Shown here: positions 10,416 through 20,188 of the stretch, in pieces
How the letters are laid out: every line of letters starts with the position of its first letter
Numbering within the stretch: the stretch's first letter is position 1
Origin: Clarireedia homoeocarpa
Taxonomy: Eukaryota > Ascomycota > Leotiomycetes > Helotiales > Rutstroemiaceae
DNA length: 64,000 nt
Assembly: GCA_001465935.1 (NCBI GenBank)
Contig: LNKV01000003.1
Location: 1,122,363-1,186,362, forward strand
Reading direction: 5' to 3'
Program-made: the position numbers and the translations under genes
Notes under the pieces: model-generated
The model's database searches: none
Seen by the model: only the letters and a program-made list of their open reading frames with translations
Told to the model about the DNA's origin: nothing

Positions 10416-13400
10416 ATGGAGGAACCAGAAGAAGAAAAGGCAACTCAGCCTACGCAGCCATGTAAATCCAATTCCAATTTCTTTTTTGCTGAATCCATAC
10501 GCCATGAATTTCCATCATTTACTAACGATCCTTATTGGAAAGTGACCCAGCTGGTCGTAGACCCCAGACGCTTAGGGAAGAGCAGTTCAGGCATGAACGC
10601 AGAAGATATGTCTGATATTGTCTGCATCCTCCATCCTGATTCTGCGACTGCATGCGAAGCTGCATATTTGATCAAGAAAAATAATCCGAGATGCACCATG
10701 GACCCCGAAGGCAGCCTTCGAGCCCAGGATGGTGATGTGATGCATGCAGCAGAGGATGCCACAACAGAGTCCAATGAGCCAGGCACTACAGATTACACAG
10801 ATAGCCAAAAAAGAGCTGCGCAGCGTCTCGATCTACCTTCCCAGCTCCCCACTTCAAAAGCTACGCCAGATAACACTTCCAAGGAAACCACTCAGCCAAT
10901 CACCAATCTTCAGGATGGGAAGAAAGTTAAGATAAGAGGTGAAGCAGCATCAGCACCAAGAATGCCCGAGCGCGATCTACCCAAATTCGATTTAGCAGTC
11001 CGGCTCTCGGCGAATCTAAAGGAACCCGATCGTGGCTGGGTGTTCGGGCGAAACATGTCCCGTTGTGATTTCATCTTGGAGGATGAACAGAGGAGGGTCA
11101 GCAATACGCACTTCCGCATTTATATCAACGAATATGGCACCATTATGTTGGAAGATACATCTACCAACGGCACTTCCATTGACGGTACTGTTATAAAAGC
11201 TAAAGCTAAAGCTAAAGAAAAACAGCACGACCTGAACTACCAACACACTCTGGAAAATGGATCGGTCATCTCACTCATCATGGAACCCAGGTCTATGGAC
11301 TTCAGATTTATTGTTCGAATACCTCAACGTACTGATGAAGCTCAAGCAACCTATGAGGCAAACCTGGCAGGTTACATGAATCGCGCAAAAGATGCAGAAC
11401 ATAAGCGTGCACTTGTGGCTGGTGGGAACAAACAGCCGGTGAGCACATTTTGGCGGTGTAAATTGTCGGATCTGCTTGCTAACAGTGTCTAGCCGGATCT
11501 CTTTGCAAAGCCGCCAGTTGCCCCTTTGACTCTCCCTCCTGCTCCAGTCGGTGGCAGACGAGCCCGAGAATGGAAAGGTGGAGCCAAATACAATAAGATT
11601 GACATGATTGGCAGAGGTGCTTTTGCCGTAGTCTACAAGCTTACAGACAAGTATTCCGGAATTCCTTATGCTGCCAAAGAACTCGAAAAGAAGCGCTTTA
11701 TGAAGAACGGTGCGTACGACCAGAAGGTTGAAACAGAGATGCGCATCATGAGCAAAATCGATCATGTAAGTTCCAGTTCTCTACCTCTCGCGCGACTAGC
11801 AATACTTACAGAGAGTAGCAAAATGTAGTGAAGTTCATAGAATATGTGGACTGGGACCAGTATCTGTACCTTATCATGGAATATGTACCTGGTGGGGACC
11901 TCACCGGCTTTGTCACCAAACACCGTAATCTCCCGGAGCCTGATGTCAAAATCATGGCCGTCCAGTTACTGGATGCTGTCAAATATCTCCATGGAATGGG
12001 CATCAGTCACCGCGACGTTAAGCCCGACAACATTCTGATTCAAAGTGAAAACCCCCTTCACGTTAAGCTGACTGATTTTGGCTTGTCCAAAATGATTGAG
12101 AATGAGGGAGACACCTTTCTGAGCACATTCTGTGGGACATTGCTTTACTGTGCCCCTGAGGTCTATGCTGAGTACCGAAGTTATGGCCCTAATGGTGAAA
12201 CGGCCCAAGGATACAACTCGATTGCATTGTGGCCGCAAAGATACGACCATACCGTTGACGTGTGGTCTCTCGCTTGTGTGCTCTTTTATTCACTCTGTGG
12301 AAGTCCTCCCTATCCAGCTAATAACGGTATGACGTATCAGGCTTTGCTTCATACAATCATGACTACGCCACTTGATATCAGACCATTGCAACGGCTTAAG
12401 GAACCAGTGTCGGACGATGGCATTCGTTTTGTTCGAAAAATGCTACACATTAATCCAACATATCGGGCCACAATACCCGAACTCGAACAGAGTCCTTGGA
12501 TCACTGGAAAACGCACAGAGCCCCCCTTGTCTCAATCATTCGATGAAATAGGCGACGACACATCGGACAGTCTTGGGGAAGTTACTGATCGGCTGAGCTT
12601 AGTTGACGATCAGGAAAACAGAGCCAGCCTCAATGAAAGTGAAATGACTGAAATACAACTCCAACACCATGAACACCAAGCGTCCCAATACCAAGAGATT
12701 CCCAGCAGCTTCGACACAACCGGCTCCAGTAACGGCGATTTTGGAGCACAGGAGAACTACGAATTTCTGCGTACCCCCAAAAATAATGCTCGTTTGTTTG
12801 GGGAAGTAAACATGAATTCATCGGCTTTAGGAAGCTCCGGTGTGGTACCATTGGATCATGTGAACCTGCCTGTTCCTGTTCAGCATCTCGAAAACCCAAT
12901 CTCGCAGGAAGGCGCAATCCACGACTATCGTCACCCCGTAACAGACTCTTTCGCAGATAGTGACATCTCCGAGCAATTGCATGCGCAGATTACTGAGACC
13001 GCTTACACCACCAAACTCAAGGGTCTGTCCACTATGCCTCCGTCTTCGCATACAGTTACCACCGCCACGAAAAATGCTCGACTTGAACCACTCAACGATA
13101 CTTCTAGTCTTATGGGTGCTGAATCTCACCTTGGCCATCTGCGAATGGATTCTCCATCCATGTCTGAATCTCAAACTTCACCTAATACGCAATACTATCC
13201 TAGATCAGGGATAGATCCTGGTGTCAGCCTTAGACGACGTCGGGAGGACAGTAATGATACTTCAAGTTGGTGGCCGGTCGACCTACCTCCACAAAAGCGG
13301 CTCAAATCCGGCCGAGCGATTGACATGGTCGCTCCACCAGATATTTTCTGGGATCCACGCGATAAGTCAACACATCATACGAACTATCCTAGGATGACAG

Positions 13401-14446
13401 TGACGGCACTAAATCACTTTCAAGAACTTGCTAAGGCCAAGGGAGAGGTATTTGCACATGGTAACAAAACCTTTGAACAAACGATGCAAAGCTTCAGAAG
13501 CAGCAGAAGCCCATCTGCAGAGCCAGCCGCTTTTGCTCGAGCGCAGTCCGATCCATTGGTTGAGGACGGCCGCCGCCACCTACTGAAACGAGATGAACGT
13601 CGTCTCAGTATGGATGCATCTGTGGAAAGTAGCAATAAGAATATCTCTCCATCTCTCTCCGCCTCAAAATCAGGTTCTACTGTCGAAATCGAGCCCGGGA
13701 TCACAATGAAAGCTAGTGAAATGACGTCTTTCACGGACGCTGTGTCTCAAAGTCCCTTGTGTCCTGTTCCAGAAACGTGCAATGATTTTCAGACTCCGAA
13801 GCGAGTGCTCGCAAAATTTATTGCAACTGCGGATTCTGTTTTACCAACAATTGTCAATAGCATTACTGAGCCATTCACATCGTATGGTCGTAGTTATGAG
13901 AATACCCTTCGATATGCGAACGGGAAGGAAGATCGTATGCCCAAGAAAGCATTTAAGCTTCTTTTATTCAAACCTGGCTTCTACAAAGCAGGCCAAAAGA
14001 ACAGGGTGCCATGGAGTAAAGACAATTCCGGACCTGACGATGATTTTGCTTTTTATATCTCATCCAAAGCCTCTTCGGGTATTTATGTTAACGGCATTCA
14101 TCTCCCTTCTCACGATACCCAAAACCAATTCACAGAATCCAAATACTGGGTTGAACTCCGGAATGGGGACATTATCACTATTTGGCAAAAGGATGGCGGC
14201 AAAGGTGGTTTCTTGAATGTTAGATTCGAGTGCTTCTGGGGAAAATCAAAGTTGCTGCGCAAAAAGGGCGAAGAAATCAAATCATTGGAAGGGCCACTTC
14301 TGGGAGAAGTCGAACTCTCTTGTATACAGCTTGAGAAGGCAGCACAAGATGAGCGAAAACGACAGCATGAGGAAGAAAGCCGTCATGCCAAGGAGCTCAA
14401 ACAAAAGAAAAATCACCAGAATCAAATTGTCAGCGCCACTGCTTAA
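10416..14446 (+). CDS. Rad53/Cds1-type DNA-damage checkpoint kinase (FHA-kinase-FHA)
   Basis: Three exons (10416-11438, 11493-11765, 11819-14446) give 1307 aa. FHA1 lies at about residues 193-310, with GRN, SNTHFRI and TSTNGT forming the phosphothreonine-binding pocket. The kinase domain runs from about 374 to 660: glycine loop GRGAFAVVY, lysine 403 in AAKELEKK, HRDVKPDN at 496, DFGLSK at 518, and CAPEVYAE. A Ser/Thr-rich linker of roughly 480 residues follows. At about 1143-1240 is a second FHA-like fold ending in GIYVNGIHL and a charged coiled tail. The FHA-kinase-FHA order is that of Rad53; Cds1/Chk2 proteins usually have only the first FHA. By family, it would be activated by the ATR/ATM-type kinases and enforce the replication and DNA-damage checkpoint in the nucleus. 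The second intron uses the acceptor at 11817-11818, because earlier AGs break the frame. Confidence 0.88.
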
Positions 14447-14571
14447 ATTTGTCGGCATCATTCTTGCTCTCTTCACTACTTCTTGTATGATAGATAATCT
14501 TCCTTTCTTTTGTTGTATCATCACTAGCTACATACCCCATAGGAGTTTCCGGAAAAAAGCTTATTTGCACG

Positions 14572-14610
<39 letters not shown>

Positions 14611-15185
14611 TGTCAGTCTATTTGCTTTTGATTTGCTTGTTACGCCCAGGAGAGCTCAGTAAAATTGCGCATCCCACGACTTTGCTGTGTGGTTGGCTTG
14701 TATCTGGATTCTGGTAAATTTGAAGGATCAAGAGAGTGCTTTTCTGAGATGATCGACTTTTGCATTTGCTGCACCGGGGGTGCACTGATTTGTTAATCTC
14801 CGTACTAAGCAATAATCCACAACAATTATATTATTTTATACAGTGTTTATATTGTCAATAACTATGAACTTTGGGGAGATGATACCCATCTAAGAAGACA
14901 ACTTTTGAGTTGGATATCCAAGGCTGACATGGCAGTGAATTATCGCAGATAAAATAGGTGGCTAAGTTATCTCTTAAAATGCTACTCATATATCCCCTAT
15001 ATAGACAAGTGGGTGAATCGTTGGATGAGTAAGTCAGCTTCATATTTATCGATTACTAAGAAGTAAGCGTGAAAGAATATAAGTGAAGTCTCGCAGTCTA
15101 ATTAATATGACTGTAAAGAGCCACTTCCACTCCCAACACTTCCAAAAGCACTAATCGCTCTCCTCCCTCACACCATCTTCTACTT
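14447..15185. other. Intergenic region between convergent kinase and reductase genes
   Basis: This holds the two facing 3' UTRs and a 35-nt T run. The stretch 14780-15110 is A/T-rich. No gene is seen. Confidence 0.5.
14573..14607. repeat. Poly(T) run of 35
   Basis: An uninterrupted tract of 35 T lies 127 bp after the kinase stop codon. It may be a simple mononucleotide repeat or the poly(A) tail trace of an old retroposition read on the opposite strand. No target duplication is obvious. Confidence 0.9.
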
Positions 15186-16139
15186 CTACTCCTTCCTCGA
15201 ACTCGCAAAATTATCCACCGGCGCCTCCCCCTTCACCCTCTCCCAGATTTCCTCAATCCCCCTCACCGCCTCACTACTCAACTTCCCCCTCTGCAACCCC
15301 TTGGCCGTCTCCTCTACCTGCCTCAACTTAGTCGCTCCAAAAATCACCCCGTCCTCCTCCCCCTCCAGCGCACTATGCTCCTTCACCCACCGGTACGCCA
15401 ACTCTGCCTTGCTGATCCCTTCTTTTTCCGCAATCGCGTTCCACGTCTCTAATGCCTCTCGCAGCGCCGGCTTGTTGTACAGTTTGGAGTAGAGACCCCC
15501 CAGAGAGGCATCATTAAAGCGTCCCGCGCCCGCGTCTAGATCCGCGGGCGTCTTGGTGAGAAAGCCGCCCGCGAGAGGGCTGTAAGCGTAGAAACTGATG
15601 CCGAGCTTGCGGAGCGTGGGGAAGAGTTGGGCTTCAAGGTGCCGCGCGATGGGGTTGTAGTTGCCCTGGTAGACTTTCGGCAGCGGGTAGCCCTTCTGCT
15701 GCGCGATGTCGTAGACCTGCTGCACTTGGGCGGCGGTGAAGTTGCTGAGCCCGAACCGCTGGAAGATTCCCTTTTTGTACACCTCGTTTATCCCGGCGAG
15801 GGTTTCTTCAAAGGGGATGCTGGTGTCTGGAGCGTGGATGTACAGGATGTCGAATTGGGGGATTCCGACGCGCTGGAGACTGTCTTGGGCGTCTTTGATT
15901 ACGCCGTCATAGGTGACGACGCCGGGGACGAAACCCCCGGCGAGCTTGGTGGAGATGCGGAATTGAGTGCGTTGCGGGAGGGTGCCAATGGTATCTTCGG
16001 AGTTGGGGTAGATGCGGGCGGTGTCGATTTCGGTTATGTTGTTGGCGAGGAGGATTTCTAGGAGTTGGGCGCGCAGCTCGGGGGTGTTGAAGGCGCCGGT
16101 GCTGGAAATTTCGAATCCACCAATGATGGTTTTTACCAT
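15186..16139 (-). CDS. Aldo-keto reductase (AKR7/aflatoxin-aldehyde-reductase-like)
   Basis: A single exon encodes 317 aa from the ATG at 16139. The open frame extends 40 codons upstream but has no ATG there, so MVKTIIGGFEIS is taken as the start. The catalytic residues of aldo-keto reductases are in order: aspartate and tyrosine in EIDTARIYPN, lysine in FRISTKLAGG, and histidine in ILYIHAPD. KVYQGNYNPIARHLE, LGISFYAYSPLAGGFL and GVIFGATKLRQVEE form the NADPH-binding side and match the AKR7 group (aflatoxin B1 aldehyde reductases) better than the arabinose dehydrogenases. The likely role is NADPH-dependent reduction of reactive aldehydes in the cytosol; the substrate is not readable from sequence. 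The 3' half is GC-rich with strongly biased codons, unlike the A/T-rich flanks. It is convergent with the Rad53-like kinase. Confidence 0.9.
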   Translation of the reverse strand: MVKTIIGGFEISSTGAFNTPELRAQLLEILLANNITEIDTARIYPNSEDTIGTLPQRTQFRISTKLAGGFVPGVVTYDGVIKDAQDSLQRVGIPQFDILYIHAPDTSIPFEETLAGINEVYKKGIFQRFGLSNFTAAQVQQVYDIAQQKGYPLPKVYQGNYNPIARHLEAQLFPTLRKLGISFYAYSPLAGGFLTKTPADLDAGAGRFNDASLGGLYSKLYNKPALREALETWNAIAEKEGISKAELAYRWVKEHSALEGEEDGVIFGATKLRQVEETAKGLQRGKLSSEAVRGIEEIWERVKGEAPVDNFASSRKE

Positions 16140-16890
16140 TTTGAATGAAGGGCGTGAGGGATGGGCTTTCAATGGATTGATGAGGGGGAGAGATCGAGGA
16201 TAGGTAAAGTCACTATTTTGGTGAGATGAGCCGGAACTGTGATGCTCTTGCAACAGCAACAGTGCAGCACATGGTTCTTTATATACCCATCATCTTCAGC
16301 GCAGTCTCTCAGATCGAGCTGTTCACTGAGATCATCAACCCCGTATCCTCCAATGAACGACTTCCCATCTGTTGACATAAAGCTCCACATTGAAGCAATA
16401 AAGGTTCATTGACGCCCTCTCGTGCTATCTCCGCTTAACCCCTTTCACCGAACGACAACTTGATTTGTAACAACAACCCCCATCATCCTCTTCGCCCGCC
16501 GTTCCTCCGTTTCTGACGTGTTTGATGTTGCGTTGTCGTCGGCAGTTGCTTAGCCGGACAAGCTTACCAATCTTGCGCCATTGAGACGACGCATTGCAAA
16601 ATAAAGTTTATCTTTCCCCCATTCTCTAACCTGTTTGAGTCAGTCTGTTCATCCGTGTCAAGCTGGGTACTTATTAGGTGTTCTGGAACGTTGGTGATGA
16701 TAGGCTGTTACGATCCAACCGGGCCCGGGTTCAAGTCCACCATCTAGACTCCGATGTCCGAATTACCCCATACCACGCGAGCGCCAAGCAGCTTTCTCCA
16801 TCGTCGTGTCCGGCTCCCACACATCTAGATCGTAAAGGCTGGAGGAAAGTACCGCAGCTTGTGACTCCGAGTAAGGAGGGGGGGGGGCGG

Positions 16891-16893
<3 letters not shown>

Positions 16894-16922
<29 letters not shown>
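16894..16922. repeat. (GA)n microsatellite
   Basis: A GA dinucleotide tract of about 29 nt directly follows a G-run (16878-16887) in the same purine-rich strand. Confidence 0.9.
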
Positions 16923-16925
<3 letters not shown>

Positions 16926-17274
16926 GGCACAGAGCGTTGATGTGAGAAGAGATGGTATACCACTCGCCTAGGACCTAGTACTGGGAGCTAGTTCTATAAG
17001 AACTAGAACCACACCACATCTCACCTCACCTCATGAAATCAACTTAACTCCGGGATTCCGGCTCAACTAAAACCCGAACAAGACGAAGAAATGAATGTCT
17101 ACTCGAAATATCCGCTGTCGCTGACGCTCACAACATTGAATCCCCATTTCTATGGTAACTATTCCGTCTTGTTAAGTTAATTATCCATTTTCCTACTCTA
17201 CTCGACTTCACTTTGTAGACTCGACTCGACTCCTCTCTTGGATTCTATAACTTATCGAATTGACCAGATTAGGC

Positions 17275-17338
17275 TGACTGAGTGAGTGACTGAGTGAGTG
17301 AGTGAGTGACTGACTGACTGACTGACTGACTGACTGAG
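17275..17338. repeat. (TGAG/TGAC)n tetranucleotide microsatellite
   Basis: About 64 nt of tandem tetranucleotides switch between TGAG and TGAC, with a pure TGAC block at the right. Confidence 0.9.
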
Positions 17339-17450
17339 TTTATATCCAACCAACTCAAGAAGCCTCTTAACAAACTCAAACGAACCAACCTATTCTGTTT
17401 CCACAACACAAGCTTGCTACAGTAGTTGGAAGAACCCGAGTTTCAGGTTC

Positions 17451-17487
17451 TGTTCGTTCGTTCGCTCGTTCGTTCGCTCGTTCGTTT
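17451..17487. repeat. (GTTC/GCTC)n tetranucleotide microsatellite
   Basis: About 37 nt of GTTC units are interspersed with GCTC. Shortly after come CAGTACTGTACTG and a CATG-rich run, into which the transposon is inserted. Confidence 0.85.
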
Positions 17488-17517
17488 GTACAGTACTGTA
17501 CTGTACCTGCATGCATG

Positions 17518-17521
17518 CATG
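17518..17521. repeat. Target-site duplication CATG, left copy
   Basis: The last four bases before the element are CATG, inside a CATG-rich tract. The same four bases follow the right end at 19810-19813. CATG is its own reverse complement, so part of the match could be inverted-repeat extension; the 4-bp length nevertheless fits the family. Confidence 0.65.
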
Positions 17522-17689
17522 TGTTCCGGTCCGTAGACAAACATTTGGAATTCATAAATGGACTACGTCCATTGCCCAATAATCCAGTCCATTGCCCAAT
17601 CAACGTAGTTTCTAGCTGGACTGGTCTATTAATAAATAGACGTAGTCCATACCGAAATATGAAGTTATTCGCAAATGGACTACGTCCAC
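17522..17689. repeat. Left terminal inverted repeat with three subterminal palindromes
   Basis: The sequence matches the reverse complement of 19663-19809 over its length. A block of about 20 nt is duplicated near 17581-17600, making the left arm longer. It contains three copies of a 15-mer near-palindrome (ATGGACTACGTCCAT and variants) at 17558-17572, 17636-17650 and 17675-17689, possibly transposase-binding sites. Confidence 0.8.
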
Positions 17690-17735
17690 ATATCAACACT
17701 TTTAATTTGTCTCTCTACTAATCTATATACTAATC

Positions 17736-19553
17736 CTATCTACCCTGCACCTGCCCTGCAGTATTGGCTCGCTGCCGTTTACTTTTCCTAGGCTCTGCCA
17801 CCACCTCACTGTCGCTATCAACCCTCGGTATCAGTGCTTTCTCAGTACGTAATACTATACTAGCTAGCCATCCATAATCATGATCCTTGTCTGTATAGCA
17901 GTATACTGAGTATTTACGCTTATTTTTCCAGCAGTTACACCTCTTAGTAACACACAACCCCTTACACTTGCACGATATTACCACTCTATCAGATATCGAT
18001 ATCTTCTTTGCTACCGTACTTAGAAGCACCTCTGTTCTGGGCCCCTGGATATCTGACCTACTTGTAACTGAATCAGGTAGTCTATTCAGCTCTCTAGTAG
18101 AGATAAGATTCTTGATAATCCCAAACTCTGTCTGAATTCGATATTTATAAGGATGTTCTATAGCAAGCACTTTGACAAATATCCGTCGATTATCAGTACT
18201 TATACGAGTGCCCCTAGGGAGGTTTAAAGAGACAATATCTCCTACTGCAAACTCCTCAATCTCCCGCTGCTTGGTATATTTAGCTACTATCAAATCCTTA
18301 CTTTTAATAGTTGCTAGACGTACACCTTAGAGAACCGGATTAGTGATTCCTCTAAGAGGATTACTTCTCATAGTATATACTGCCTCCTTATTCTCAACTT
18401 GGGCCTGAAGATCTGCTTGATAATCGGCTGGTAACTCAGATGAGTCAGGGCCAGGACTTGAAGGAATCATAGTAGTTGCTTAAGGTGCTTGAGGTGCTTG
18501 AGGTGCTTCCTTCAAAGCTTGCTCAGTTATAATCGAACCGTCTTCATATACAACCCCAGGATCAAGTCGACACTCCTCAGCTGTCAACTATGTAGGTGCA
18601 GTTCTCTCCCGGAATACCACTTGCTATAGACAAGCCTTAATAGCTGAATGATATTGCTTATTCATAGACATGTATATCTCAGGTAATACCGGCTTCCAAG
18701 TAGTACTACTATTATCCACCTTCCATGCAGCAATCTTATACTCTACTACCCTATTGGCTTGTTCAACCAGCCCTTGAGTTTGAGGGGTACAGGGTATACT
18801 ATTAATAAGCTTAATCCTATATTTGCGAAGTAGAATCAAGACTACTCCTTTAAACTCCTTGCTATTGTTACACTGAAGGATCTTAGAAGGGTAGAATATT
18901 TGAATAAAGAGGACTAAGTAGTCGGCAATACCCTCTGTATACTTGCTCTCCAAGGTATAAAGCTGAGTAAACTTACTGTAGTAATCTTTTATATAACAGA
19001 TCCAAGTATACCTCCTATCAGGGGTATGTCTTATATCAATAAGATCTACTTGTACACGCTCCTATACCTTAAAGACCTGGATTGGCTGAAGAGGACGCTT
19101 AGCCTGGTTTATACGATTAAGTATACAATACCGACAGTGCTATACAATCCAAGCACATTCCTCCTTCTTGATACTATAGAACCGCAAGTATACCTTATAG
19201 TACAGCTTATCTCTTCCAATATAGTGTAGTCGGAGGTGCTCGTTCTTGATCACCTCAAACACCTTATTCCGTAGTACAGTATATCGAGGTTCAGGCTATT
19301 TGCCTTCTGGTTTGCGATAGAGACGATTATTAATAAGGATATATTTATCTTTAGCAAAGAACTTGAGATTGCGGTCAGCCTGGCTTGATACTTTGCGGTC
19401 AGGATTATCCAAATAGAGCTGTATCTCGTTTTACTTATAAGGAGAAAGTCGGTCTTTGTATTTATATTTATCGTCTTGGATTATATCTATAAACTTATTT
19501 TTAACCTCCCTAGGGAAGTTATCGATGATCTGGGGGGGCGCTGACGAGGTCAT
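17736..19553 (-). pseudogene. Integrase-type transposase, eight in-frame stops
   Basis: From the ATG at 19553 to the stop at 17736 is one continuous frame of 606 codons, interrupted by eight stops (TAA or TAG) near 19431, 19296, 19140, 19062, 18624, 18598, 18480 and 18327. There is no frameshift. In order, I see an HHCC zinc-binding motif (HLRLH near 19235, HCRYC near 19135), the integrase core with its first aspartate in VQVDLID, a second acidic site that reads Asn (AAC, 18867-18869) where active enzymes have Asp, and the glutamate in TQGLVEQAN. A GPY/F-like domain follows (VGDIVSLNLPRG to STRELNRLP), then a cysteine-rich tail (CKCKGLCVTKRCNC). Every stop becomes Gln by one T-to-C change, as expected from RIP. 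The copy is dead. Confidence 0.85.
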
Positions 19554-19662
19554 ATTGGCTGGAATGATACTTAAAGACTATAGTCCAGAAGGGAGAAGGA
19601 TTATTAACTAAATAAAATATACATTTGTGTAGTGGGAGCTACCCACTTTAGGGTATTAACGA

Positions 19663-19809
19663 ATGGACGTAGTCCATTTATGAATAGTTGCATATTTCGG
19701 TATGGACTACGTCCATTAGTTAATAGACTAGTCCAGCTAGAAACTACGTCTATTGGGCAATGGACGTAGTCCATTCGTCAATCGAAATGTTGGGCTACGG
19801 ACCGGAACA
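19663..19809. repeat. Right terminal inverted repeat with three subterminal palindromes
   Basis: This is the inverted partner of the left arm. It has palindrome copies at 19663-19677, 19702-19716 and 19760-19774 and ends CCGGAACA. The first 15 bases of the element (TGTTCCGGTCCGTAG) are mirrored exactly; the rest shows scattered transitions. Confidence 0.8.
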
Positions 19810-19813
19810 CATG
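19810..19813. repeat. Target-site duplication CATG, right copy
   Basis: CATG directly follows the right end of the transposon and equals the four bases before its left end. Confidence 0.65.
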
Positions 19814-20157
19814 TATGTACCTGCACCTGCCTGCACCTGCATACATCCTTAACCCCTTTCTTACCCTGCCTGCCTGCCTGCCTGACCTTATGTTGATTGG
19901 AATATATACACCAACTTACGAAGCACTGTACACTTACAGCATCTATTCTGTCTCTATAATTAATTACCTCCTACCAACCTACCTCCGCTTCTTCTCCCTC
20001 CCCCTCCCCTCTCCTAAAATTCCATCCATTATTTATTTCAATTGCGCTTCAAAAACGCACCCAACACCGCATTCCCCTGACGTTAAGTTAACATTTATTA
20101 TATTATTATCGCCACCCAACTCATCCAAATTATTGATCGCGTAACCCCTAGCAGATC

Positions 20158-20188
<31 letters not shown>

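Larger units (their letters stand above)
16140..17517. other. Repeat-rich intergenic region left of the transposon
   Basis: This region has no gene. It carries several simple-sequence tracts, annotated separately, and a 19-bp hairpin at 16988-17006 (an 8-bp perfect inverted repeat, CTAGTTCT, with a 3-nt loop). A T-loop-like string at about 16726-16736 was tested as a tRNA and rejected. Confidence 0.5.
17522..19809 (-). mobile_element. Ginger-like DNA transposon with integrase-type transposase, RIP-decayed
   Basis: This is a complete 2288-bp element. It begins TGTTCCGGTCCGTAG and ends with the reverse complement of the same string. Both ends are flanked by CATG (17518-17521 and 19810-19813), a 4-bp target-site duplication. 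The inverted repeats are about 150-170 bp and roughly 80% alike by eye. The only coding sequence is a minus-strand DDE integrase of the gypsy/retroviral kind; no reverse transcriptase, protease or RNase H is present, and the termini are inverted, not direct. TGT...ACA ends, long inverted repeats, a 4-bp duplication and a gypsy-like integrase are the published hallmarks of Ginger transposons. The interior is A/T-rich and the frame is full of C-to-T-type stops. Family assignment is by architecture, not by alignment. Confidence 0.8.

Noticed and set aside
14573..14607. Poly(T) as the tail of a processed pseudogene
   Set aside because: No gene-like sequence in the matching orientation and no target-site duplication flank it.
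16140..16259. 40-codon N-terminal extension of the aldo-keto reductase
   Set aside because: There is no ATG in the extension, and the family normally starts near the residues encoded at 16139.
16676..16760. tRNA-like T-loop string (GGTTCAAGTCC) suggesting a tRNA gene
   Set aside because: The bases around it do not form a T-stem beyond two pairs, and no 5' half with matching acceptor or D-arm is found upstream.
17522..19809. LTR retrotransposon because of the integrase
   Set aside because: The ends are inverted rather than direct repeats, and no reverse transcriptase, protease or RNase H is present in 2.3 kb.
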